Under the pieces are notes generated by a model. It worked only from the letters and a program-made list of their open reading frames with translations. It did not search any database and was not told the DNA's origin. A stretch of DNA of 64,000 nucleotides from Palauibacter sp965207805. GTDB taxonomy: Bacteria; Gemmatimonadota; Gemmatimonadetes; Palauibacterales; Palauibacteraceae. Shown piece by piece: positions 44,489 through 52,665 of this stretch. The position numbers were made by a program, and so were the translations under genes. How positions within the stretch are numbered: the stretch's first letter is position 1; each line of letters starts with the position of its first letter. The stretch is from the NCBI GenBank assembly GCA_965207805.1, contig OZ242312.1, positions 3,472,001-3,536,000 on the forward strand. The letters run 5' to 3'.

Positions 44489-44746
44489 ATGAGCGATTTC
44501 GATGAGGGCGTCATTCTGCGGGCGCTCCGGTTCCGCGTCGAGCTGGCCGGCTATCGGCTCGAGCGCGGCCATTACATGGACGGCGAGGATGACCGCGCGG
44601 ATCGGTGGTACGTGGTGCCTGCTTCTCGGACGGTCTCCACGGCCGCCGACCGCACGGGGCCTGGGTTCCGTACCGCCGCCGCGGCCGCGGACGAGGCCGA
44701 GCGGCTGGCCAGCCAAGAGCGCGGCTCGCGCGGACGCCCATGCTGA
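44489..44746 (+). CDS. Small protein of unknown function, first gene of a nuclease operon
   Basis: An 85-residue hydrophilic protein (starts MSDFDEGVILRALRF) with an Ala/Glu-rich C-terminal helix. GAGGGGG lies 8 nt before the ATG at 44489. The stop overlaps the ATG of the HNH gene by 7 nt, indicating coupling. No family recognised. Confidence 0.65.
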   Translation: MSDFDEGVILRALRFRVELAGYRLERGHYMDGEDDRADRWYVVPASRTVSTAADRTGPGFRTAAAAADEAERLASQERGSRGRPC

Positions 44747-45414
44747 ATGACGCGGAACGGGTGCTGCTTGAGTTCGCAGACAGGTTCGCCGTTCGGCACC
44801 GCCAGCGTTCGGCGCCTGCTGGCGTGCCGAGCCTGCCGCCGGCTGAGAACCGCCTGAAGCGTTCCGCGGGAGCGGTTGCTGTCTGCCTATGGGCCGTGGG
44901 TTGCGGCTCGACACTCCCATTGGTCGAAACGCCGCCCCCCGGCCTTGACGTGTGGCGCGGTTTGGAAGTGGTGGCGGAGCACCGCTGCTCGACTTACGAC
45001 GCCGACGATTACAGCTATCCTCAATCGCTGGAGGACGACATCATCGCGGAGCTAGGCGGCGTGTGGTCGCCGTACACCCTCGAGGTCTTCGAGAGTTCGC
45101 GCGAGACCGACATCGAACACATGGTGGCCCGATCCGAAGCCCACGACTCCGGCGGCTGTGCGTGGAGCGTGGAGCGACGGCGGGAGTTCTCACGCGACCT
45201 TCTCAACGTCACGCTGTCGGAACCAACGTTGAACCGGCAGGTCAAGGCGGCGAAGGACGCCGCCGAGTGGCTGCCCCCCCAGAACCGCTGTTGGTTCGCG
45301 GATCGTGTGGTCCGGGTTCGGCAGGCCTGGGACTTGACCATCGACCGGCGCGAAGCCGACGCACTGGACGACGTGCTGGGAGGCTGCACGCGCACGACGC
45401 TTCAGCGACCTTAG
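44740..45414 (+). CDS. HNH endonuclease of the DUF1524/GmrSD C-terminal type
   Basis: A 224-residue protein. After a hydrophobic N-terminal stretch ending in VGCGSTLP (possible signal or anchor) comes the nuclease domain: TDIEHMVARSEAHDSGGC (metal His), a NVTLSEPTLNRQ block and AAEWLPPQNRCWFADRVV, which match secreted HNH-family nucleases (consensus D.EH.V...EA, KD.AEWLPP). It would cut DNA or RNA. It is coupled to the 44489 gene. The first 50 residues may contain a later true start. Confidence 0.78.
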   Translation: MLNDAERVLLEFADRFAVRHRQRSAPAGVPSLPPAENRLKRSAGAVAVCLWAVGCGSTLPLVETPPPGLDVWRGLEVVAEHRCSTYDADDYSYPQSLEDDIIAELGGVWSPYTLEVFESSRETDIEHMVARSEAHDSGGCAWSVERRREFSRDLLNVTLSEPTLNRQVKAAKDAAEWLPPQNRCWFADRVVRVRQAWDLTIDRREADALDDVLGGCTRTTLQRP

Positions 45415-45449
45415 CGGAGCACCTTACGGACCCGGGGCGAGCTAAGCAG

Positions 45450-45985
45450 ATGTCGCCCCTTGAGAAGGAAAGGAAACGGATGAACGCGGCGAAGGAGAAG
45501 GCTAAAGCGCTGATGGACGCGACGCCGCGCAGGGTGCGGAACTGGCCGACGTACAAACACCTGATCGCCAAGGAACCGGTATCTACATGTTCAGCGAGGG
45601 TGACCGTCGATTGTACGTTGGGAGCGGAACGGGCTCCGACGGCATCAGGGGGCGCTTGCACGGGCAGGTCTACCCCGCCCGGATTGGAAAGTACACTCCT
45701 CGGGATGGCGGCTGGACGGTGGAGAATCCGCCCCCTAGAAGGGTGCGTGACGCCCGCAACCTGTTGTTCCACGTGCTAATGGAAGACTTCGGCTACGCCC
45801 CCAAACCCGCCCGCGAATGCCCGTGGTGGCCAGACAAGGAGGACATCGAGGCGCTCAACGAGGCTTTCAAGCGCATTCACGAAGGAATGGCCGTGCAATG
45901 CGTGAAGGCCCCGAACAAGGATCAGGCGACCCGAGCGGAACACTGCGCCATATGCCTGCTTCAACCGGAGTACGTCGCCAAATGA
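45450..45985 (+). pseudogene. GIY-YIG nuclease, frameshifted
   Basis: From ATG 45450 the frame encodes a helical lead (MSPLEKERKR.., TYKHLIAKEP). Near 45583 the reading must shift by one base to continue as GIYMFSEGDRRLYVG, the GIY and YVG motifs, then IRGRLHGQV with the catalytic Arg, and on to the stop at 45985. A C-terminal part contains CVKAP..HCAICLL. One lost base disrupts an otherwise complete 178-codon gene. It could also be a sequencing error. Confidence 0.75.
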
Positions 45986-46195
45986 GACGGGGAGGCCGGG
46001 ATCGAGTCATCCGGGCGACGGCGCGTCGGGAGGTCGAGGGTTTGGGCAGTCGGGGTCGGGGTTTTGCTTGGCTGCTCACCCCCGGAAGCCGAAGCTCCCC
46101 GAGAATCCGATCCCTCAGCGTTCGTGCTTACAGCGGAGGATCGGGCGGCGGGGTCCCGGTTGCATGGCCCCGCCGCGTTGACCGAGGAGGAAAAC

Positions 46196-46624
46196 ATGGG
46201 CGAAACGCCCAGAGATGAACAGATTGAGATGATGGCGGGGGAACTCGCCGCGTCGGAAATCGCCGCGCCAGTATTGGAGGGCGTTGGCGTGGGGTGGACG
46301 TGGAAACAACGCGACAAGCTCGGCTTGCGACTCGGCGGGGTGGACCCTGATACGATCCTTCATGAGTGCCTCCAGCACGTCGCCAATCTGGAGAACTTTT
46401 CACCCGCTCGCCGCGAACTGATCCGGCGGACGGCAGTGGTCAACGGGGTCGCTGAAGCTGAGGTCTTGGCCGTGATGGCCGTCAAGCTTCGGGACGTGAT
46501 GCTGATCGAGGTGTGCGGGGCATGCGGGATAAAGCTCATGCCTGCTTCGCTACCGCTCCGCGATGGTGAGAACTGGCCCATCATTCGCGGCAATGCACAA
46601 GGCCGGTGTAAACGATGCGCCTAA
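46196..46624 (+). CDS. Hypothetical protein with C-terminal zinc-ribbon-like motif
   Basis: A 142-residue protein, ATG 46196 with a strong GAGGAGG. The last 40 residues have CGACGIKLMP and GRCKRCA, a CxxC...CxxC arrangement suggesting Zn binding. The middle (TILHECLQHVANLENFSP) is helical. It lies between nuclease genes of the accessory region; role unknown. Confidence 0.7.
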   Translation: MGETPRDEQIEMMAGELAASEIAAPVLEGVGVGWTWKQRDKLGLRLGGVDPDTILHECLQHVANLENFSPARRELIRRTAVVNGVAEAEVLAVMAVKLRDVMLIEVCGACGIKLMPASLPLRDGENWPIIRGNAQGRCKRCA

Positions 46625-47530
46625 CGCGGAGCGGGAGCGGATCGACCGAGAGCAACGGACCTGCTGACGAAGGCCCGACCGGATCGGTATTGGGAGGCCG
46701 TCGTGCGCGACCCGTCGCGCTACCAACTCGTCATCGGAGTTTAAGGCTCTCCCCTTTCTCGCCGGACGAGTATGGCGCTTGGCGGGGTCGCGCGGTCATG
46801 GCGGCGGCGTCCGCCGCATGACGGTCAACGCGCACGTAGCCGGAGAAACCCCAACCCCGCGCCGGTGACTCGAACGGCCCCCCGATCCGGTCGATGCACC
46901 GATAGCGGTCTGCGTCGTACCCGCCCCTGATCGTGATGCAGTAGATGTCTCCGGGGGCGGGAGATCAGCGCCGCGAAACCGCACGAGCCCAAGGTCGCCG
47001 GTAACCCGCTGCGCCCGCGTCGTGGTGTCGGCGGCCAGCAGGGACACCGTGACCGCCCTCCAGCGGTGCGCCTGCGAACGTGCCGTCGTCCACACCGACC
47101 GACACCATCACGATGGGTTTCGTCCTCGCTAGTAATGTCGGCGCGGGCGGTGTCGTACCGCACCGGCTCGACCGTCGCCGGCGAGGTCAGGAAGCTTGTC
47201 CGCGACGGCCCGGCCGAGGCTGTTCCGGGCGATGCCCGGCGCGGCGTTGCGCATGCGTCGCCGTGGCAAGGGGATGTTGCGCCCCCTTAGAACCCCCATT
47301 TTAACGCCGTCGCTGGGCGGGAAAGCCGCCGAGTTCCGGACCTACCGCAGCGGCCCGGTTTTAACGGCCTTCTCTGCAAACGCGGGCACCGTCCTTGGAA
47401 TCCCACGCCGGGTTCCAGATCAAGTTGTGGAGCGTCGAGGGAGGATGCCCCCCCGACTCGATTAACCGTGCTACATTCTGGGTCCGCTCAAGGGACGCGG
47501 GTCGACAGAAAACGGAATAAGAGGCAACGA
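46625..47530. other. Decayed accessory stretch without an intact gene
   Basis: About 900 bp. Several short minus-strand frames look like fragments (for example ITIRGGYDADRYRCIDRIGG around 46870-46950) but none has a start and uninterrupted frame. 47198-47255 matches the right end of island 1 inverted. The promoter of the DUF262 gene should be near 47480. Confidence 0.45.
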
Positions 47531-49537
47531 ATGAAGATTAGGGCAATCCTCACCAACGTCGAACTGGGTAAGATTGATCTCCCCAGATTCCAGCGTGGGT
47601 ACGTGTGGAAGCGCAGACAGGTGCGGGCGTTCTTCGACTCGCTCTACAGGAAGCACCCGGTGGGGAGTCTCCTGACTTGGTTGACGCAGCTTGACGACGG
47701 GACGGTCACAGAACTCCTGCTGGATGGCCAGCAGAGGGTAACCTCGCTGTACGGCGTGATCAGCGGCCAAGCGCCAGCTTTCTTCAGCGGAGATCGCCAG
47801 GCGTTCACAGGGCTACGGTTTCACGCCGCAAACGAGAGGTTCGAGTTCTTCCAGCCAATCAAGATGAGAGACGACCCGCTCTGGTTTGATGTGACGGAGG
47901 TAATGCAGGCCGGTGATGGCGGCCTTCCGGGCTTGTTGGAGGAGAAGCTAGGCACACCTGGGGTTCACATCGACCCGACCAGATACATCGAGGTCAATAA
48001 TCGTTTGCTCCGGCTCCTCGGTGTAACGGATAGGGACTTCCACATCGAGCAGGTCACAGATGCGACGAAGAGCATCGACACGGTGGTGGACATCTTCAAC
48101 CGCCTCAACAGTGCAGGCACGACGCTATCGAGCGGCGACTTGGCACTCGCACGAATCGCCGCGAAGTGGCCGGAAGTTCGCGAGGAGATGGGCCGGCATG
48201 TCGAGGCGTGGCGGACGCACGGCTTCCACTTCGCTTTTGACTGGCTACTGCGGTGCGTGAACGCGGTAGTAAACGGCGAAGCGGCGTTTCAGCATTTGCA
48301 CGACACCCCGAGTGACGAGGTGAGGGACGGCCTGCAACGCACCGTCAAACATGTCGATGCCGTGTTGAATCAGATTTCGCAGCGGCTGGGGCTCGATCAC
48401 GACCGCGTTCTTTTCGGACGCTTCTCGATTCCAGTCCTAGTTAGACATCTGGAGTTGCGCCCACCTGGAGTGACGAGCACCGAGGAGTGGAATCGGCTGC
48501 TCTACTGGTTTCTTCAGGCGGGGATGCAGGGCCGCTTCTCCGGGACGACCGAGACCAAGATCAGACAGGACCTTGTATCGGTTGACGGCACGGTGGCGGG
48601 AATCGAGCGATTGATCACGGACATCGGGACGAAATGGGGGCGGCGACGAGTGGCTGCCTCCGACTTCGACGCTTGGTCCCTCGGAGCTCGGCTCTACCCG
48701 GCGCTCTACTGGCTGACCCGCGTGGGCGGGGCAAGGAACTTCTGCGATGGCACTGAACTCAAGACTGGCCTGCTGGGCAAAGGCGCTAAACTGGAGGTAC
48801 ACCACATCTTCCCGAAGGCAGTTCTCTATGACGCGGGGTACGCGAAACCTCAGGTCAACGCGCTCGGCAACCTCTGCTTCCTCACCGCCGAGTGCAACAA
48901 GTGGATCGGGGCAGCCTGCCCCGCGGAGCCATCTACCTATGTGAAGGGCAAGCACGACGCTGATCTTCGCCGCATCGGCTGCGAGGGCTACTTCGCCTTC
49001 GTGCACGAAAAGAACCCCGGCGTTTTGGAGTCCCAGTGGATTCCGATGGACAAGGAGTTGTGGAAGGTGGAAAACTACCCGTCGTTCCTTGAGGCCCGCC
49101 GAAGTCTCCTCGCCGAAGCCGGCAACGTGCATCTCGGGGCCCTGTATCCGGGGCATGGCGAAGTGCTGGCTGCTGTTGACGGGCAACCCCAGGTGCCCGT
49201 TCCGCTGACTTCGCAGCCGCAGGTCTCCAGTGCGGACGAAGAGGAGATGCTGGAAGAGCTTCAGGGCTGGATGTCCGGGCGTGGGCTGGCCTCTGGCAAG
49301 TTGGGCTACGAACTTCGCGACACCGCCACCGACCAAACCAAGGCGACGATTGATCTGGCTTGGCCAAGCGGGCTCCCGGAGGGTCGGGGCCGACCGGTCG
49401 CACTTCTCTTGAACGAATCTGCGGAGACTTACCAGACAGTCAGTCAGGCCGGATTCGACTGCCACACGAGCGTTGAAGCGTTCAAGCAGTACGTAAACGC
49501 CGAGATCGTCGGCGAGGTTGTGATCTCGGCTGCCTGA
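47531..49537 (+). CDS. DUF262/HNH protein (GmrSD-like restriction or defence nuclease)
   Basis: 668 residues. The DUF262 (ParB-like) domain has LPRFQRGYVWKRRQV (18-32) and LLDGQQRVTSLYG (63-75), the family's nucleotide-binding/hydrolysing signatures. The C-terminal half has an HNH motif LEVHHIFPKAVL (His424/425) with NALGNLCFLTAECNKWIG. Such single-chain GmrSD-like proteins restrict modified or foreign DNA using NTP hydrolysis. About 140 extra C-terminal residues have no recognised domain. ATG 47531 follows an AGAGG. Confidence 0.88.
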   Translation: MKIRAILTNVELGKIDLPRFQRGYVWKRRQVRAFFDSLYRKHPVGSLLTWLTQLDDGTVTELLLDGQQRVTSLYGVISGQAPAFFSGDRQAFTGLRFHAANERFEFFQPIKMRDDPLWFDVTEVMQAGDGGLPGLLEEKLGTPGVHIDPTRYIEVNNRLLRLLGVTDRDFHIEQVTDATKSIDTVVDIFNRLNSAGTTLSSGDLALARIAAKWPEVREEMGRHVEAWRTHGFHFAFDWLLRCVNAVVNGEAAFQHLHDTPSDEVRDGLQRTVKHVDAVLNQISQRLGLDHDRVLFGRFSIPVLVRHLELRPPGVTSTEEWNRLLYWFLQAGMQGRFSGTTETKIRQDLVSVDGTVAGIERLITDIGTKWGRRRVAASDFDAWSLGARLYPALYWLTRVGGARNFCDGTELKTGLLGKGAKLEVHHIFPKAVLYDAGYAKPQVNALGNLCFLTAECNKWIGAACPAEPSTYVKGKHDADLRRIGCEGYFAFVHEKNPGVLESQWIPMDKELWKVENYPSFLEARRSLLAEAGNVHLGALYPGHGEVLAAVDGQPQVPVPLTSQPQVSSADEEEMLEELQGWMSGRGLASGKLGYELRDTATDQTKATIDLAWPSGLPEGRGRPVALLLNESAETYQTVSQAGFDCHTSVEAFKQYVNAEIVGEVVISAA

Positions 49538-50078
49538 CGGACTCTCCCATCGAACCGCTCCCCGCGGAATGCGAGGCTGGGAACCACGCCGATGGCTGCA
49601 GCCCTGGTCCACCGAGTCAGCGAGTTGGATCGGCCGGCACGGGCCGCAAGAAGCTAAGGCGCGGCCATCCGGACGTGCCGGAGGGGCACAAAGATCGTCG
49701 AGGTAGCCGCCCGTGACCTGTGCCCGCGCGCAGGACTGTCCGGGGTCGAAGGGGCGGAGCCCCTCGTCAGCCCTGTCGTAGGACGCGCTTCGCGTGGCCA
49801 CGATAGGTAGGCTGGCTCTCCCGCCTTTAGCGGGCAGAGCCAGCGGAAACCGCCCGTCTCGATGGCGGCGCGACCGGCGGGCCGCGTCGTGGCAGCGACG
49901 GCCAAACTATGGCTCGCCGACGACCTCCCAATGCGCTTCCCTCCCAAGAACCCCCAAACCGCCGTCCACCCGGCTGCGAAGGTGCCTCGAAGGCTCGAAG
50001 GCCGGCACACGCTTGGTGTCATTCGCCACGGACGTCTATGCGAGCCGATCCGATGCGCCCACTTCGGCGGCGCGCGGC
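49538..50078. other. Noncoding stretch upstream of element A3, containing element B2
   Basis: About 540 bp without a credible gene. It holds hairpin element B2 and is followed by element A3. Open frames here follow only from base composition. Confidence 0.45.
49742..49844 (+). repeat. Noncoding hairpin element B, copy 2
   Basis: GGGGTCGAAGGGGCGGAG followed by CCCCTCG, then GCTGGCTCTCCCGC...GCGGGCAGAGCCAGC (49811-49844), matching 16370-16460 of island 1 in order and flanks. The loop CTTTA corresponds to CTAAC in copy 1. Confidence 0.6.
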
Positions 50079-50355
50079 GGCCTTCCGGCAGGGATTGCTG
50101 GCTGGGAGCGACCCCTTGGCGGGCCGGGGCGGGGTGTGAATCCACACCTCGGCCCGAGCCCGCACCAAGCCCTCGGCTTGGGGGGTCGCTCCGGCCACGG
50201 CCTCCGGTTCCGGCGCGGCGCAGCCGCCCCGGAGGCCGTGGTGCAACCGGAAGCCGCACGGCGACATGTGCGGGCACTGACCTGCACGTCCGGATGGCGA
50301 TTCCGCGCACATGCACCGCCGTTGCACATGTGCGCTCGCGGTACGGCACGGGCAC
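50079..50355 (-). repeat. Structured noncoding element A, copy 3
   Basis: 277 bp, reads on the minus strand. It starts 14 nt after the winged-helix stop at 50370 with GTGCCCGTGCCG. Stem 1 has perfect 13-bp arms CCACGGCCTCCGG / CCGGAGGCCGTGG (50195-50207 and 50229-50241); stem 2 has GGGAGCGACCCC (50104-50115) with GGGGTCGCTCC (50182-50192), enclosing a GGTGTG/CACACC hairpin. The tail CCAGCAATCCCTGCCGGAAGG ends at 50079. Confidence 0.7.
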
Positions 50356-50369
50356 CCCGCTCGGGGCGC

Positions 50370-51287
50370 TCAGGACCTGCCTCCAGGAAACCGGCTCGAC
50401 CGCCACGCGGTGAACCCTCCGATCGTCCCCGCCGGAGACGCGGACCGGCGACGGTTCTTGAGTTCGACGATCCTTACCAGGCAGCCTTGGAGTCCGCCGA
50501 GCTCCTCGACCAGTGCCTCGTCCCCGCCCCGGATGGCCCGCTCGATGCGGGCGATCTCTTCATCCGATGCCGCGCTGGGCTCGCCCGGGCCGGAGCCCTC
50601 GGCCCAGCCGCGCATGACCTTCAGCGCACGCCGGGTCTCCCGGTGCCGGCGCGCGACCGCGACGACCTCGACGGACCGTGCTCGCTGCTCGAGCGCGCGC
50701 CAGAGCCGCCGGTGCGCAGCGCACCACGAGCGGAGCGCAGTCGCCGTCCCGTGGCCGGGATCGGTGTAGACGAACACGGCGCGCTCCGCGTCCAGCACGA
50801 CGGGAAGCTTGACCGGGAAATAGCGCCGGGTCTCGCTGCCGGCCCTTCCGTACACCCTGAAGGGGAGCAGCGCGCGCTCGATCCCGAGCGCCTCGAACGC
50901 AGCGACATTCTCGGGCTCCGTCGGGAGCCACGGCAGGTCCGTGTGCTCGATCACGTAGTCGAGCGAGTGCAGGCGGCGCATCAGCACCTCTTCGGAGGTC
51001 GTCTTGCGGTGGCGGATATGCTCCGCGCCGAGCGCCCGGTAGACGGGGCGGGAGAAGATCCGGCACACCTTCCGGCGCGCGAACGTCTCCTCGGCCGCCA
51101 GCCCGCCCTCCGTCAGCGACCGGACGAACCGGTACGCCTTCCAGCGGTCGAACCCGAGCCGGGCGTAGAGCTGCGCGCGGGTGAACACGCCGCCGTGCAG
51201 ACACACAAGCGCGATCCACTCGGCCTTGGCTCCCGTCGAGCCGAACGCCTCGAGCGCCCTCTCGCGCCCATTGAGATGCGCGATCAT
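50370..51287 (-). CDS. Winged-helix protein of the structured-element module (copy 2)
   Basis: 305 residues, full-length homologue of the 14814-15749 gene. The winged helix spans about residues 22-75 (LHGGVFTRAQLYARLGFDRW, then KAYRFVRSLTEGGL), followed by YRALGAEHIR, WLPTEPENVAAFEALGI and a C-terminal WRSSRFPGG. ATG 51287 overlaps the stop of a 50-residue upstream ORF by 4 nt. Its stop is 14 nt from element A3. A DNA- or RNA-binding role tied to that element is an inference from the twice-repeated layout. Confidence 0.78.
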   Translation of the reverse strand: MIAHLNGRERALEAFGSTGAKAEWIALVCLHGGVFTRAQLYARLGFDRWKAYRFVRSLTEGGLAAEETFARRKVCRIFSRPVYRALGAEHIRHRKTTSEEVLMRRLHSLDYVIEHTDLPWLPTEPENVAAFEALGIERALLPFRVYGRAGSETRRYFPVKLPVVLDAERAVFVYTDPGHGTATALRSWCAAHRRLWRALEQRARSVEVVAVARRHRETRRALKVMRGWAEGSGPGEPSAASDEEIARIERAIRGGDEALVEELGGLQGCLVRIVELKNRRRSASPAGTIGGFTAWRSSRFPGGRS

Positions 51288-51436
51288 CGTCCGCTTTCCG
51301 TGACCGGCGCCCGGCCAGCCCCTACGCCGGCGACGAGGATGCCCATCGGGTTGTCGACCACGAGGGACGCCGGGCTCAGACCGGATTGGCTCAGGAACGC
51401 GTTCACCCGTGAGTCGAACTCCTGCTCGAACGTCAT
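51284..51436 (-). CDS. Small ORF upstream of and coupled to the winged-helix gene
   Basis: A 50-residue reading frame (starts MTFEQEFDSRVNAFL) with AGGGGA upstream of ATG 51436 and an ATGA overlap with the next gene. No homology recognised; no counterpart is seen before the island 1 homologue. Confidence 0.5.
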   Translation of the reverse strand: MTFEQEFDSRVNAFLSQSGLSPASLVVDNPMGILVAGVGAGRAPVTESGR

Positions 51437-51493
51437 CGTGTCCCCTAAACGGTGAAGGACTCTTGCCCTGACCGTCAACCCGAAGGAAATCCC

Positions 51494-51533
51494 CTATGTG
51501 TCTATGGTGTCTATAGTTGTCCTATGTTGTCCG
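51494..51533. promoter_or_regulatory. Four iteron-like CTATG..TGT repeats
   Basis: Tandem units CTATGTGT, CTATGGTGT, CTATAGTTGT and CCTATGTTGT, 8-10 bp each, lie between the divergent winged-helix operon and the S24 repressor pseudogene. AT-rich against the background. They look like operator or origin iterons. Confidence 0.5.
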
Positions 51534-51649
51534 GGAGCCGTTGGAGGCCGCCGCCAGCGCGGCGGCGGAGCACCCCCGCAGGTTGGCATCCGGGGCTCCA
51601 ACGGTCGGATAGGGATGCTTGATCGAGCGACCGGTCCGGTGGCGAGGTG

Positions 51650-52272
51650 ATGTCCGCCGCGAGGATCCGAACGGAGGACCACCTGCACCAGTTCATCCAC
51701 CGGGGCACGCCCAAGGTGCTTGGCGAGGACGACCGCGAGGCCTTGGCCGAGCATCTGGGGTGCAGCCCCGACCTGCCCCGTCCACGAGCGGAGGTTCAAG
51801 CCCCGGGCGCGTCCGCAGCCGGCGCCACCGAACCCTTACGCGGCCCCGAAGGGCTACAGCGCCGTCCGGAGATCGACGGGGGGCGCGACGGCGGGGCCGG
51901 GGGAGTGGAACGACGAGTTCGCGGAGGCCGCCGATACGTGGTAGTTCGCCGATCGGCTCCTACGCCACGAGTTCCGGGCCAGGCTGGAGGACCTGCGCAT
52001 GATCACCGTGGACGGGGACTCGATGGAGCCGGTGATTGCGACCGGCGACCGCATTCTCATCGACGTGGGGAGGCAGGCACCGGTCCCAACCGGCATCTTC
52101 GTCATCTGGGACGGCATGGGGCTCGTCGCCAAGCGGGTCGAGCACGTGCCCAACTCCGAGCCCCCCCAGGGTCGCGCTCAAGTCCCTCAACCCCGATTAC
52201 GACAGCTACGAACGGCCCGCCGAGGAGGTCCGCGTCGTCGGTCGCGCCGTCTGGGTCTCCAGAAGGCTGTAG
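51650..52272 (+). pseudogene. S24/LexA-like phage-type repressor, multiply disrupted
   Basis: The pieces read in order as an HTH-bearing start (MSAARIRTEDHL, LGEDDREALAEHLGCSP), a linker (PGEWNDEFAEAADTW), then FADRLLRHEFRARLEDLR and the peptidase ITVDGDSMEPVIATGDRILI, ending SLNPDYDSYERPAEEVR. Three lesions separate them: a frameshift near 51780-51800, an in-frame TAG at 51942-51944 where a Tyr codon would be expected, and a frameshift at the seven-C run near 52161-52168. It was once the regulator of a prophage-like or restriction module. Confidence 0.78.
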
Positions 52273-52407
52273 AAACAGGCACCATCTGCGCCGGCACCGT
52301 AGCCGAACGTCCTGGGAAGGGATGAATATCACAGCACGCGGTCGCTCCGTGCGGAGCACGTGCGTTATACTGGCACGGACCCGATGCCTTATTCGGAGAA
52401 AGAAGCC

Positions 52408-52524
52408 ATGAACACCTTTGTCGGAGCAGACCAGGCGCCGTTTTGTTCAGCGGCCGCCGATTTGCCCAGCGACGGGGCAACGCTTGCGCAGGCATCGGCG
52501 CATCATCCTCAACGCCGATGGTAG
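52408..52524 (+). CDS. Possible 38-residue ORF upstream of hsdM
   Basis: An ATG at 52408 is preceded by GGAGAAAGAAGCC, and a TTATACT -10-like box lies near 52361. The product (starts MNTFVGADQAP) has no recognised family. The rest of 52273-52665 shows no other gene; it carries the promoter of the RM operon. Confidence 0.3.
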   Translation: MNTFVGADQAPFCSAAADLPSDGATLAQASAHHPQRRW

Positions 52525-52665
52525 CATGCGCCGTACGCCATGCGCCCCCTCAACCCGATAACCGAAGGAAGCCGCGGGTCGCAGGCCCAAGCCGTCTGAT
52601 TCTTGCGACGGGACTGACCCGGATACCGCGGGAAGACCGACCCACCGCCAAGGCCGCAAAGGACG

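Noticed and set aside
44115..44514. Overlapping open frames on both strands across element A copy 2
   Set aside because: They cross perfect inverted repeats, are not matched in frame between the three copies, and have no start signals.
51494..51533. CRISPR array
   Set aside because: Units are only 8-10 bp without spacers, and no cas gene is present.
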